Counted from the first letter of the stretch, positions 41,456 to 55,600 are shown. The stretch is DNA of 64,000 nucleotides from Schistosoma haematobium (GCF_000699445.3 NC_067196.1:3968001-4032000); one strand, 5' to 3'. Program-made: numbers and translations. Notes: generated from the letters alone by a model not told the origin.

Positions 41456-42499
41456 CTGGATGTGCCTGCATCTCCTAGTTGGTGTTCACTCTGCGACTCA
41501 AACCCAGTACTGTTCGCTTCGAACGCCATCACGCTATCCACTCAGTCCTGATAGCCACTTGCTTGTGTAATGGGGTGAAGTTAAAAACTCACTTCGTATT
41601 GTTTACTTAAATCTTCCCATTGTTTAAAACAAAACGCCTTCTGAATTCCACTGCTATCTACTATCCATCTTTGCTTATAGTGCTTGTGAATTAAGACAAT
41701 ACGCACGTCATCCCCCTTGAACGGAAGGCGGATGAAGACAGATTTCTTTTCAACAGTTGGTTATTCACCATCTTTGGGATATTTTTTCCATATCTTGTAA
41801 TAAATCTATTCGAGTACCTGTTTTTTATGAAGTGGTTTTCCAGAATAGCCAGTTCCTCACTTATTTTGCCTTTTGAGGATAACATCCTAGCTCTATTGAA
41901 GAGCGTTTTGACTATACCCCTCTTGTAGCTGATAAAACAAAAGCTGCTTAAGTTCCAATAATGTCACAAGTAAATAATGAACACATAACAAAAGACACTA
42001 TAAATATACCTGATACATTCAATTACTCCTTTTTTGAAAACTGAAATGCGCCTTTAAAACTATTTGCCAAGAGTTTTTCTAAGAATTATTTTTAATAATT
42101 CGGCTTACAACGGAACCAACTTATATGATGAGTTCACCAATAGAAATAATAGATCTTAACAGAAAGTTGTATTTATGAACTTCAAAAAGCAGTCATGATC
42201 TTTTTGCCTTCAGATTGTCGTAAGTTAAATGATCAATTAGCTCCTTCAAAAATTTCTGAAGATGTTTATTGATCTTGTTCTCAATTGTTGCAATGGAATG
42301 CTAAATATTTATTAGTGATTATATCGATAATTTTAGGTTGTATGCAACTGACCTTAGTTAGATAACTACTGGGGGGGGGGTGGAAATCCTTGAAAATCTT
42401 TGTTTTTCTAATGTAGAATTCCTCAATAGTGCAAAGGTACCCGAGATCGGACCCAGAACCCTTATTCTTCGCTCCTAACGGGTTAAACTTTGATTCTGA

Positions 42500-42835
42500 C
42501 TACTGCCTTTTAACTCTATTTTAATAGAGACAAGGTATAGTGAACAAGAACACAAGTGAGGACAATCAAATGTATGTAGACACAAAATCATAGAACATCT
42601 TAGTAAAATCTGAGAACCACTATACAGTAAATACTTCGTTTGCACAATGTCAATCAATTGTCTCACACTTCATTGTTCTTTCGTTTCCATATCAATCATT
42701 CTTTGTTCTCATCTTCTTTTCTTCGATCTTCTTAACTTTCTGTCACCTCCAGGCATACATACTGTTATGACTTTATATCCGGCTTCTTATCACGTGATTT
42801 ATCCATCAATCAAAATACGACTTATACAATCTTAG
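42500..42835. repeat. Repeat R4 copy
   Basis: Shares AGTGAACAAGAACACA, CATAGAACATCTTAGTAAAA, ATACTTCGTTTGCACA and TTTGTTCTCATCTTC wording with the other R4 copies. Non-coding. Confidence 0.5.
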
Positions 42836-42849
42836 CACTGTGCCAAACC

Positions 42850-43260
42850 AATGACGTTCGACCGGTATGGGCAATCTAGCTTCCTTATTGGTCCTATGTT
42901 CCCCTAGCCCGTCCACTTGAGTCCAGAACACCAGAAACCAGCTTCCAATATGCAAATCGAATCGAATCATTTATTTCAGACATATTGGGTTTATATATCA
43001 ACTAAACAGACCGCAACGTACCATAAAATAGGAAATAACATTCATACACAATAAAACCAAAAAGTGGCTGTAAACGTGGGAGGCCGTAGTCAATAAACTG
43101 AACATAGCTTAAGAACCGTAAATCGCACAATAATCATATATAGGTCAAAATGAAGCTTAAAATAATGGGAATATAGATATACATAATCTGATTATTGAAT
43201 AGTTATATCATAAGAATATATAGAGATAATATTAGTCAATTCATTTGGCTCAGACGTTAC
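42850..43260 (-). repeat. Repeat R5 copy
   Basis: Same orientation and word order as 6800-7215: CCCCTAGCCCGTCCACTTGA, AGTCCAGAACACC, GACATATTGGGTTTATAT, GACCGCAACGTACC, GGTCAAAATGAAGCTTA. Confidence 0.6.
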
Positions 43261-43394
43261 TCGTGATTTAATCTTCGCTCGGATATAACACATACTATGA
43301 CTTATATCTGTTGATATCAGTACCACACACTACAAAGTTACAGCAACATGAATATAAACCCAAACAAAATGAATGAAAATACAAAGTTAAGATT

Positions 43395-43404
43395 TTTATT
43401 TATT
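43395..43404 (-). terminator. Candidate polyadenylation signals of the TOR1AIP-like gene
   Basis: On the - strand AATAAATAAA lies 70-80 nt after the stop codon at 43474, giving two overlapping AATAAA hexamers. Confidence 0.6.
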
Positions 43405-43473
43405 GTTCTTATTCATACAAAGTAGGTTTCATATTACACATTTGTTATGTAAAAATGGTATCGTTTTTATCAT

Positions 43474-43675
43474 CTATTGGATATCATCATCATCATATGT
43501 ATGAAATATAATAATATTAGTAGTTAAACGTGAAATTAATGCATCCACCTCTTCATTACCCAAGTATTTATTCCATAAAGACCGTAAAAACTGATTAACT
43601 TGATGTTCAAATTGACCAGCTGTTTGACAACCAGGTAAAATATGTTCTGATTTTTTTGTACAATTCAATGATTCA
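43474..43675 (-). CDS. TOR1AIP-like gene, exon 7 (C-terminal, arginine-finger helix)
   Basis: Acceptor TCCATTCAAG just above 43675, stop TAG at 43474-43476. With the two bases from exon 6 it starts with Phe. It encodes [19 protein letters not shown], then [17 protein letters not shown] and an acidic tail HTYDDDDIQ. The order (EVEEKVRDFL-type helix, then the SRI/SRL helix) follows human LAP1. Confidence 0.82.
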
Positions 43676-46600
43676 CTTGAATGGAGAAAAAAAGATAATT
43701 AAACAACAACAACAAGTGTATAGTTGAAAGGGGTTTAATGGAAATTGATCTATTGTATAGTTTGTATTGATCACAGATTTATCTCAATTATGATACCTTA
43801 ACATTAGTTTGAGATTACTCAGTAATGCCCATTCATAACCTCATCATCACGGAGTTGCATTTAGGACCTTCAGGTTTCATGAAGAAAGCTTAACCATCAC
43901 AACCGTTAAGTCGACATTCAACGGTACAATGGAAAACTCCAATTAATTTGTGAAGTAGTGTGACAATCATTGAATGTCATTGTCGATAAGCGTTTCAGTC
44001 ACATATCTAAAGTCAATCAGTTACAATTTCTCACTTCAAAATATTTTCAAATTTCGAGCAAGAATTCGTAGGGTGACAAAACCGAAACAGGTGGTTTTCT
44101 TATGTGGCCACACCTGGAGCCTCCGACCATGCGAATTAAATGAGTCAAAACAGTAATATCATATGTGATAGAAGGACGAATAAAAGACATGAGATAACAG
44201 TAAATAAATATAGCAAATGATTTCAAGTTATATAACTTAAGATAATTGTAGTTAGTATTACCGACAGACTGGAAGGGACTTCTGGTCAAAATACCAAAGA
44301 AACGCGATCTCAGCAACTGTGATAACTACAGGGGCATCACTCTTCTCTCAATACCAGGAAAAGTCTTCAACAGGGTATTGTTAAACAGAATGAAGGACTC
44401 CGTAGACGCCCAACTTGGAGACCAACAGGCTGTATTCCATAATGATCGATCGTGTACAGACCAAATTGCAACAATATGGATCATTGTGAAACAATCAATT
44501 GAATGGAATTCATCACTCTACATCAACTTCATTGACTACGAAAAAGCATTTGATAGCGTGGACAGGACAACACTATGAAAGCTCCTTCAACACTACGGCG
44601 TACCTGAGAAAATAGTAAATATCATACGGAATTCTTATGATCGATCAAACTGGAAAATCGTGCATGGAGGACAAATGACAGACTCGTTCGAAGTAAAGAT
44701 GGGTGTCAAGCAAGGTTGCTTACTCTCACCCTTTGTCTTTCTCCTGGTGATCGACTGGATCATGAAGACGTCAATATCTGAGGGGAAGCATGGGATACAG
44801 TGGACATCTAGGAAGTAGCTAGACGATCTAGACTTCGCAGATGATCTGGCTCTTCTATCACACACAGCAACAAGTGAAGGAGAAGACGACCAATGTAGCA
44901 GCAGCAGCCTCGGCATCAGTAGGTCTCAACATACACAAAGGGAAAAGCAAGATTCTCCGATACAACACACCATGCAACAATCGAATCACACTTGACGGAG
45001 AAGCTTTGGAAGATGTAAAAACCTTTACATATCTGAGCAGCATGATTGATGAACACGGTGGATTTGATGCAGACGTGAAGGCACGGATCGACAAAGCAAG
45101 AGCAGCATATCTATAATTCAAGAATATCTGGAACTCAAAACAACTGTCTGTTGACCAACACCAAAGTCAGGATTTTCAATACAAATGTCAAGACAGTTCT
45201 ACTGTATGGGGCGGAAGCTTGGAGAACTACGAAACCCATCATCCAGAAGATACAAGTGTTTATTAACAGTTGTCTATGCGAAATACTTCAGATCCGTTGG
45301 CCAGACACTATCAACAACAACCTATTGTAGGAGAGAACAAACCAGATCCCAGCGGAGGAAGAAATCAGGAATAAGTGTTGGAAGTGGATAGGACACACAT
45401 TGAGGAAAGCACCCAACTGCGTCACAAGGCAAGCCCTCACATGGAATCGTCAAGGCCAAAGGAAAAGAGGGAGACCAAAGAACACATTACGCCGAGAAAT
45501 GGATATAGACATGAGAAAAATGAACAACAGTTGGACAGAACTAGAAAGGAAGGCGCATGACAGAGTCGGTTGGAGAATGCTGGTCGGTGGCCTATGCTGC
45601 ATTGGGAGTAACAAGAGTAAATAAGTAAGTTAGTAGTTGGAAATCTAATGGATCCCAACCACAAATCTTGCATATTTATTAATACAAATGAAATCAAATA
45701 TCACTGACTTCACGAACTGATGACTTGTTTTAGATTAAATGCCCCCGATCTTCCTCTAACCTACTAGCTACCATTGAATGTCATCTTACTTGATGATGGA
45801 TCCACAATATCAATAAATGATTTATCACCACCTAGTAACAACACTCAAGTTTATTTGACGTTTATAATAATAATAATTAGAAACAATTCAATCATATTTA
45901 AAAACGACATGTAATATAACTTACAATACATCAAATCTTTTTGATAAACTTATTATTAAAATGGAATTGGAATAAATGGAATTTTCTGTATCTGTATAAC
46001 CATGAAATAATAGAACAACTTCAACTGGCAGTAGATCAATTGAAATGAAATGAAAACAACGTTCACCAGATTTATATAAGTTGTCAAGTTGATTGTCAAA
46101 GTCTAATTTCATTTGGTCAAACTGAGTAAGAAAAAAAAGAGAGAGAAATTAAGATTCGAACTTATAACTCAACACTTTAACTACTTAACTAACCCGTTCT
46201 CTTAGCCCCCCCCCCGTTACAAAGATTTATTGATAACAAAAGCTGAGTGATAATTAGAAATAAAACTACTTCTAATGTAGTAACAGTGGTAACGAGAAAG
46301 ATTAAACATAGAAAATATGAAATAAAGAATTACTGGAACTCAAAAAGGAAGATACAGAATGAAAACATTTGGACTAATGTGACCAATAGTGAAACATTCC
46401 ACTCAACAACTTTAATCAGTGAATCGCGTTACCATGCTGACTGCAACCAAGGTTTATTAGTTAGAAGTGAGTGAACTAAATGTTAAACTGCCACATGAGC
46501 ATATAACCATTTTAGTTAGTAGTATGATATCGAAGAGAAATGTAATATTCACGTTCAACAGTTTAGCAACATTCTTCGGTGCAGTAAGTACGCTTCTCAT

Positions 46601-49600
46601 TCATACATTAAAACTCAGTCTTCTAAGTCAGTTATAACGTAGGAGCGACCACATATATGCATCGGTCGAAGTTGCAACACTTCATTAGCACAACAAGATG
46701 AACTCCAAACTCGTAAAAGTAGTCACTTCAATGGTAGTACTATATAAAAGAAAGATTGTGTATAACGATATAATACAGGAAGAAAGAACCAGTTGGTAGG
46801 AAGAAAGATATAAAGCAATGTTGATTTCACAGTTTAAGGGAACACTAAAAGTGTATACACCCACACCATTGTGATCGATTCTCAGCCATGTCACACACAC
46901 ACAGTCTCCAACCATTGCTTATGATAGTTACGCGGGCTCCAACAAAGTAGTCTGCATCTACCATCCACATGGCTCACACCACAAGTTAGTGACTTCTTGG
47001 ACTGATCCCACGTTGTGGTTTGGCCACCCCTAACATTCTTCCAACCATCCTCAACACTAGTCAGCATTGCGCGTCGTGGTAATCGGTGTTCACGTGGTCC
47101 AAGCATATCAGTCAATGAAGATTTACAACCTCACCAACTGATTTACCATCATTCTCTAATACCCTGCGTCTAACTTCACTATTACTTAGCTGGTGATCCC
47201 AGCATATGCGAGCTATATTTTTAAGACGTCTGTGATCAAATAGTAGTAGCACACGAGTATTTTCTACCCCTAATGGCCACGTTTCGCAGCTGTAAAGTAG
47301 AACAGAACGAACTGCTGCACAGTATACTAGTCCCTTAATTGATAGACAGATGTCTCGCCTTCGCCATAGGTGATGTAAGTTGGCAAAAGCCAAACAAACT
47401 TTCTGAATCGGCGTAGAGATTTCGTCAGACACCAACCCATTAGGGCTAATCAGACTTCCAGACTTCTCAACAATTACAACATATAACATGTTGAAAAGTG
47501 AATAGATTTTGATGCATCTTAATTATAACATTCAATGATAGCTACTGATTGAATAAATCTCAACAATGATACAAATAATTGGCTCTGTTTTTTCAAACAT
47601 TAGCCATGAGGTTTATCCAATGGGAGAATAAATATAAATCCAATATTTCCTTAAACCGGCTAACAACACGGTGTTAATGTCTAACTTCAACCAGTCTACG
47701 AAATTACGCGACCATCTTCCATTGTCTGAGGTAGATATCTGTTTCTACCTGACACGGATTAACTCTACTGGATGCGCACTGTTGAAGAGTCTCATACTAT
47801 GAATAAATATAACTGATCAATATGATAATTATTACTAACCTTTTGTTTATTTAAAGAGTCCAATTGGTAAGCTTTTATAATTGAACATGAATTTTTAGAA
47901 TTCGACAAATATAAATGATTAACTAATTGACCAAGACGTGTAATAAAACAATGAAATGATTCATTTTCATTGTGATTAAATGTAGAATGATGTTGTTTAG
48001 ATTGATTATTGACCATTGGATGTATACAACGATTGACAATGAGAAGTACTACAGGAGAAATCCTTTCATTAGTAGTTTGCCTTTGATGATTTGTATATCT
48101 ACAATTAATAAACGGTAAACGTGTTTGCCAATTTTAATTGAAAATGGACAGGTTTTAAGCATTATTTTAAAAATGATGTAAAGTAGATAAAGAATTCTCT
48201 CCCAGATGCCTTGGTACAGCCGAGAGTGGGAAGAACTCGCTCTCCCTCTCCTAATGCTCTCACATAGCCACGTGCATACAACCAATGCCAGCGAAGTCCT
48301 AATCTCTACCTTCTCGCGGCATTACTGTTGTTTACGAAATTGAAAGCACGAAAAGCGAATATTCGGTGCTTTAACCGGGTTGGTGGGTATGGATGATCTA
48401 TCTAAGGGAGTTGAAAAGCCCTGATTCTAAATCAATGGTGCACATACGCTCCTAGATTCTGACCGAACAGATGGTGTATGAACCAATCGTCGGTCACCGA
48501 CTACCATTGGACTGCACCTCCTAACTCCCTCCACCGTCTTGTATACTAGACCTTTAAGTCGGAGGCTCCGGGTGTGTCCGCCTAAGAAAACCACCTGCTT
48601 AGGTCTTGGCATCCAGACAGTATCACAGCCCACACGCAAATCAAGTGACTAATGTGGTGCATATGTATTCGGTGCCCCTTTGTACCAATATTTGTGTGTT
48701 CAAGTAACTAAATAGATAAACAAAGCGTTTCTGAATAAAATATTTAATAGGATTGTAAATTAGTTTTCGATTATACCATGGAAATGTTTAGTAAGTGTTA
48801 GAAAACACTAAAGTCCGTGAAAAGTCAATCGAAATTAGACAAAAAATAGATAACTAAATCTCTACTTTTAATTTGTTAAACAGTTCATCTAGAAGCTTAC
48901 ATCCTTGATGATTGATCCTCAAGGATAGTTCGAAATTCCCTTTCCGTCGTTTCAGTAATTGGGTGGAGGGCCTGAGCCAGAGAAAAATGTGTGTGCTCAA
49001 CTCTTAATCTTGTTAATTTCCACCTTCGTAGTGATGATTCGAAATGCGGCAACTTGGGCTGATGCATAAACATTTCAGCTTGTATGGTGCACATGACTGA
49101 CTGCTCCGATTATACGCTAATATAAAAACATTCTATTTCTCTAACTTACCTGACCCTGAGGAAATCAAATCTAGGACCTTCAAGCCTTGTATAATGATGA
49201 TCAACATATCATCTAATTATATGATTTAAATTCATTGGTTCTACTTTTCACTTTAGCCAGTTATATCTTAAGAATAATTGTTTAGTAGGCCAGTCAAATA
49301 AACGGTAATTTTATTGAGGTCATGAATCGATATATGTTAGACCACCATTGAAAACGTGGAAGTACTGGAAGGCCGTTTCGTCCTAGTATAGCACTCCTCA
49401 GCAGTGCACACCTGTGATCCTACTCATGGGACTCGAACTCAAGATCTTCGGTTTTGCGCACGAACGCCTAACCACTAGACTACTGAGTCGGGATCCAATG
49501 GTGTTAATATCTGACTTCAACCAATCCACGAAATTGTGCGACCATCTTCCGTTGTCTGAGGTGTATACCTGTCTCTAGCTGACACGGATTAACTCCATTG

Positions 49601-52600
49601 GATGCGCACTACTGAGGAGTCCTATGATACGACAAAACGGCTGCCAAGTACTTTCAGGTTTTCATTAATGGTCTAAAGTTGATCGACTGATGATCTCAAT
49701 CAAAAACGTAACAATCTCCACAACCCCACACTGATAAAAAGGTACTTCTGTAGAGCTGAAGATTTTCAAAAATACTGAATTCAAAGGGAATAAAGTTGCA
49801 GAAATCTTAAGAAGCTAATCAATAATCATCTAAAACGACCCACATATTTCCTAAGATTTACTTACTCATGTTGAAATGGTGATTCTAAAGCAGAACGAAT
49901 TTGAGCCCAAAGTCGTTTATGTTGACCTTGAAATTCTTGGGATAACTGATTGGTTAGATGTTGTGTTCTGATTTTTTGTACAGATGATAAAGATTGTTCA
50001 TGAACAGAAGGAGATGATGGTGATGTAAGTGAAATGGACACTAAAATGAAGATTTTTATTTATTTATAAAAAACGATTGAATATTCATGAATGTTAAATC
50101 ACTTTTGAGAAAAAACTAATGTTGTATTAAATATCAGTCAGTCGACAACGTAGAATTTCATACGCACGTATATCAGTTCGAGTTGTCATAACACGTTAGC
50201 ACAGAGATGCAGTTGTCAATTCAAATCCTGTAGTGCTAGATGTAGTAAAATTATAAGCTGTAATCAGAAAAATTAGGGTCTGAAGATGTTATTCAAAGAG
50301 TATAATCCAGTGAAATAAATTTGGGAAGAGAAAAGTGAAAGGGACATAAAGAATTCAGAAGATTAGAATTTGTGAGAACACAAAGAGTAGATGCACCTGC
50401 GCCATTGCAAACGATTTTGAGCAATGTCATTCAGGGTCTCTAACCATCGGTTGCTATCATCTCGCGGTCCCCAACCAGGTAGTCTACACCTACCAACATG
50501 ACTCAGTCCACTTGTCAGTGACTTCATGGACTTGTGTCATGTTTTGATCTGGCTGCCCTTAGCTTTCTTCCAACCTACTCCTATACCACTGAACATCGCA
50601 CGTCGAGGCAGTCGGTTGTTGGGCATACGCAACACGTGTCCCAGGCATCTCAACTGATCAAGTTTCACTACGTCTCAGCGAGGCCTCGTGCTATGGGCAC
50701 TTTGAGCCCCCAAATGCCCTGGTACGGCCGAGAGTGGCGAGTGTCCGCTCTCCCTCCCCAAATGCTCTCACATGGCCACGCGTATATAGCCTCTGCCAGG
50801 GAAGTCCTACTCACTGCCTTCTCGCACCACGAGTGTTGTTTACGAAAATGAGAGGACGAAAAGCGAATGTCCGGCGCTTTAACCGGATTCCAAACCAATG
50901 GTGCACATGGGCTCCAGTATCCTGCGGGAACAAATGGCGTATGAACCAATTGTTGGTCACCGGCTTCCATGGGAGTGCATCTCCTAACGTTGCTCCACTG
51001 CCTTGTGGATCAGACCTTCAGGTCGAAGGCTCGGGGAGTGGCCCCCTAAGAAAACCACCCGCTTCGGTTTGGGCACCCGGGCAGTATCTCAGCCCTCACA
51101 CATATCGAATGAGATTTGTGTGGCGCATATGTATTTGGTGCCTCCCTGTACCAATATCTGTGTTAAAATAAATAAATAATAACGTCATCAATTGATTTGC
51201 CATCCTTACCTAGTACCCATTTCCTAACAACTGCATTACTTACTCGGTGGTCCCAGGATATACGAGCAATGTTTCGAAGACACCTATGATCGAATACTAG
51301 TAACCTATGAATATCCTCTACTCTTACCGGCCATGTTTCACTGCCATAAAGTAGGATGGAACGAACTGCTGCGCAGTAAACCCGTCCTTTGGTTGATAGA
51401 CGGATATCTCGCCTACGCCATAAATGACGCAAGTTGGTAAAAGCTAGTCGAGCCTTCTGTATCCGTGCTGAGATTTCGTCACACACCAGACCACAAGGGC
51501 TGATGAGACTTTCAAAATGAGTGAATCGATCGACACGCTCAATTACTTCACTCCCTATCATTAGTTGAGGTGTCGATGCAACCCAACCCTGAAGCAAGAT
51601 TTCGCATTTCGAGGGGGGGATCGCATCTCGAACATGCTTGCATTGTTGCCTAGAGTGGTCAGAAGACTCTGCATTTTGTCAGCGTCTTCACCAAATAAAA
51701 CTATGCCATCAGCATATTCTAAGTCAACAAGTGAACCTCCTGGTAGAAGTTCAACCCCTGGAAATTTATACGAAGAAAGTGTTATCTCTAAAAGTACGTC
51801 AATGACAAAGTTGAACAAGAATGGAGAGAGTGGATAGCCCTGACGAACACCACTTGAGGTAATCAATTCTGATGACAGTTAGCCATAAGCTCTCACTCTA
51901 CCAGTTGTGTTCGAGTAGAGAGCCTTTATAAGGTTAATGTACTTCTTTGGTACTGCTTTCAGTGACAAACACTGCCATAGAACCTCACGATCAACAGAGT
52001 CGAATGCCGCCTTAAGGTCGAGAAATACTACGATTGTGGGGCGTCTGAATGTGTGTCTGTGTTCTAGAACCTGACGTAGTGTGAATATCTGATCTATACA
52101 ACCACGTCCAGGTCGAAAACCAGCCTGATTTTCTCTAGTCTGCTCTTCACGAGCTTTAGTTAGGCGTCGAAGTATTATTGAGGATAATATTTTAGACACT
52201 ATATTAGTCAAACTGATTTCTCTGTGACTGTCACAAGAGGACTTTTGTCCTTTCTTATAGACTGGCACAATCAGTGATTGAGACCAGTCAGATGGGATTA
52301 CGTCCAGTTCCCAAATTCTACCTAAGACCTCAGTTAATCTCACTGCTAATACTGAACCACCATCCTTAAAAATCTCAGGAGTAAACCTGTCAGGGCCTGC
52401 TGCTCTTCCTCGCTTCAGATTTCCTATGGTTTTTTCAACTTCGTAAAGAGTCGGAGGACCTACACTAACTTGCCATTCAGGTTGACTGGAGATCGTGGGA
52501 AACCGAAGTGTGGCTGAAGGCCAGTTGAACTGATCCCTAAAGTGTTCTGCCCATCGATTCAATCTCCTGGATTGAGAATGTATAATATCTCCATCTTTCT

Positions 52601-55600
52601 CTGAGTGTTCCGCTAACAGTCGGTTTCCTAATACCGGTTTCCTTAACAAGTCTGAACAGTTGTCTGCTATTACCTATTGCTGCTGCCTTTTCCAACTCTC
52701 TTGCTTTCGCTACCCACCACTATTCACGGTCATTGCGTAGACTTCTTGTCAGCTTGCGCTTAAGCTGACTCCACTCTTCATTATGTTCAGAACCAGATGG
52801 AATGAGTTTTCGAGCATCTATCAGTGTGGTAGATGCTGCTGAAATCCAGTGTTTCTCCCTAACCTTATGGTTTACCGTACTAGCAGAAATCACTTCTGTT
52901 TCCACAGCTTTTCGGATATCATTCCATGCTGCCTCGGGGTGGGCATCAATTACATAGCTGCCTAACTTTTCCTAGTTGTTCCTGAAGTATACTCTTAGCT
53001 TGATTATCATTAAGTAGGACCCTAAGAGGTTTCCTTGCAGCGTCTTTCCTACGTCCAGTAAGACGCATACAAATACGCGCTCGCACTAGAGCATGATCTG
53101 AATCTCAGCATGTGCTCCAGAATGAGAGACAGTCTTCTATCGAGCCCCTCCATCGATGGCTGATAACGATGTGATCTATTTGGGTCCAACATTGGGACGA
53201 ATTAGAGGGTCGCCATGTCAAAAGATGTTTTTCCTTATGCTTAAAGTTAGTATTTGCAAGGAACAGGCGGTTATCTGAGCATAGCTTGTTGTGGATGCGG
53301 AGGAATAGACCAAAAATTATCATGTTAAGTCCAGTGGTGTCCTTGGACTTTAAATGGACATTTCCTATTGGTCGATATCTGTTCACTTGTTGAATATTGT
53401 ACAAAATGTTGTTCTCTATTTTATGGTACGATGTGGTATGCTTGATTGGTATATAAACGAAGTATGTTTGAAATATAATGATTCATATCTCAGAGGTTAT
53501 GACTTGTGTTCTGGACTCATCTGACTGGGCTAGACAGGAAAGTGGGACTAACAGAGACTCTAGGCCGTCCGTACGTGTTTATGTGTCATTGAATCGATCG
53601 ATAAATACGCTGCTCTCTAATTTTTCCAGTCAAGGACACAACAATTAGCACAGGGTAGAAATCGGCCGCAAATTAAAGTCATAACATAGCTGCAACAGAG
53701 GCCAACATTATCTGTTCTTTGAGCCACGATGCTATAAGATCCACCCAGGTGTCTTTCCCTTTCGCTTAGTTTACCTACTTGAGCATTAAAGTCACCGGTC
53801 AATATTACTACATCAGAGCGCCTAGCTTTTCGGAGAAGGTCGGAAAGCTTTCTGTAAAACTCATCTTTGACATCATCTGTGCTGCAGTCAGTGGGAGAAT
53901 AGGCAGAGACGACGAAGAGGCAACGACGAGTGTCCCTATTTTTCCGGATCCTTACTGTTCCGTTTAGTCGGACAGCGCACAAACGACTGTCTACTAGGAT
54001 CCACTCTAAGAGAGCTAGTTCTGCCCTAGGACTCAATGCTATACCTACGCCGGCGAGGCCACGGGAAGCAGAATCACGGCTTCCAGATACACGAAGTGTG
54101 AATCGAGTCAGTTCTTTATGTTGGCATGGTGAGGTCAAGTGAATGACGCTACTCGGATCCTGTATGCGCGTTTCGGAGACGCAGCACACATCGATGGCGC
54201 GGGATTCTAAAGTCTTAGCTAAGGAAGCCTGCTGTCCTATTTGGCAGTGTTCGGACGTTAAAAGCTCCTACGTGTAGTTTAGAGCGTGGTTTCAGGAGAC
54301 CAGGAATAACGTTCCGCGTACTCGAATCGTTTGCCCTAGCGGTGCGAGGTGATAAAGAGACGTGAGGAGGGTTAGTCATGGAGATAAGAGAGGTGTTAGG
54401 AGGTGTAGGAAGGATTTGAATGTGACCAACTTGGTTTCGTGTGCTGTCACGGGTATGAGGGCTGATATCACTTCCCGGCTGCCCACACCGTGGAAGGATA
54501 TTTCTTGAGGAACCTGAAGAGGAAATTGGATTAGTGTTGGTCTTAAAGACCTGGGAGCGTGACCGCAGTGCCCAAGGGACAACTGCTTGAGGCCGGTCGC
54601 GCACGGCCTTTTCGTGGAAGGTTTTTAATTTGTTAGCTCCGTTCTTCAAAGGGCCTTACTGCCGGAGACGGAAATCCGTGAGGTAAGGTGAGGTGTGACA
54701 TTTTAGGGTCGACCTTTTCTAACCCCACCCCTCCTTGTGGGAAGGCAGCATCGCTGTCATGCTGGTTGTCCGAGGGAAACACCTTACTGCCGTCACACCC
54801 CTCTACAGTCAGCAGTACGACTTCGCCCTCATACCTTGGGTTGCTGCTTTTAGTCTTACCGTTCTCCAATCGACCTGCCTGGCATGGTAGAACCTACAGG
54901 AACATATGTTCCAGCCAATATAGCTCGGTTGGGTCATCACGATAGGCAAGCCCGACCACCGCGTCAAGGTAGCAGCTTCGGTCGGGAGGTAGATACCTGT
55001 CTCTACCTGACACGGATTAACCCCACTGGATGTGCACTGCTGAGGAGTCCCATAATAGGAAGAAACAGTCTAGTACTTCCAGGTTTTCCATGATGGTGTA
55101 GCTTCAATTGACTCATGATCGTAATTATTAAAGTATTATTAAATGTTGGAAAAAGTATAGTTTAAAAAGGAGCCAATAATCATGAAAGAGAAAATCACTG
55201 TTGGGTTTTTGCGTAGAATTGTAACAGGAGTGACTCTTATCATATCATATGTAACAAACAGTAAAAATGGCTCTTCTTAGTGCTCAGGACGTTTAAAATG
55301 ATAAAACATGTTAGATGTTCAATTAATTCTATATAGACTGTATATAACAGGTAAGTCTCTAAATTCTAATCCTGAAAGAAACCTTTATATGGTGATACCA
55401 TGCTTTATAAACGAAACAATCAGGTTTCAGATAATGCCTCCTAAGATTTTGAGTGTAATGTATTCATTTATTGTTAGGTCCCGATAAACATAATGAGTGG
55501 TAACTTTGGGATCCTTTTATAGACCAATACTATACGTACATTTTTATCGTATTGTTAAATAACTAAACTATTCATATTCATATTCCTCTTATTATAAACT

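Larger units (their letters stand above)
41311..41710 (-). repeat. SINE family A copy with intact hammerhead core, split by an RTE insertion
   Basis: The unit begins TGGCTAGCAGAGGA, is interrupted at 41325-41406, and resumes with ATCCAAGACGCGCG. On the - strand the B box is decayed (GGTTTGAGTCG) and the A box is lost to a deletion (CTATCAGGACTGAGTGG), so transcription from its own promoter is doubtful, but the hammerhead core is intact. Confidence 0.75.
38806..43394. other. Intergenic region between convergent genes
   Basis: Contains the 3' flank of the corepressor gene (AT-rich, many T-runs), then repeats from about 41311. 38870-41300 has no open frame of note beyond chance and nothing recognisable except the alternating tract at 39756-39784. 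Confidence 0.6.
43676..45924 (-). other. Last intron of the TOR1AIP-like gene
   Basis: Holds a family C scrap (44060-44130) and the 1371-bp RTE-like insertion. 43720-44050 and 45640-45920 are AT-rich without recognisable features. Confidence 0.6.
50130..54985 (-). mobile_element. CR1-like non-LTR retrotransposon, near full-length but broken
   Basis: On the - strand from about 54985: a 5' region; an endonuclease ([42 protein letters not shown]); interruption by other DNA; its end ([33 protein letters not shown]); reverse transcriptase ([91 protein letters not shown]); then [20 protein letters not shown] and the LGHVLRM and 3' end. The catalytic YADD is YADG here, and there are stops and frameshifts, so it cannot be active. 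Two foreign repeats sit inside it (50675-51181, and about 53400-53625). SR1/Perere-type elements of schistosomes belong to this clade; the precise name is not claimed. Same strand as the host gene. Confidence 0.82.

Noticed and set aside
45437..45697. 86-codon - strand frame
   Set aside because: Antisense shadow of the RTE-like ORF end.
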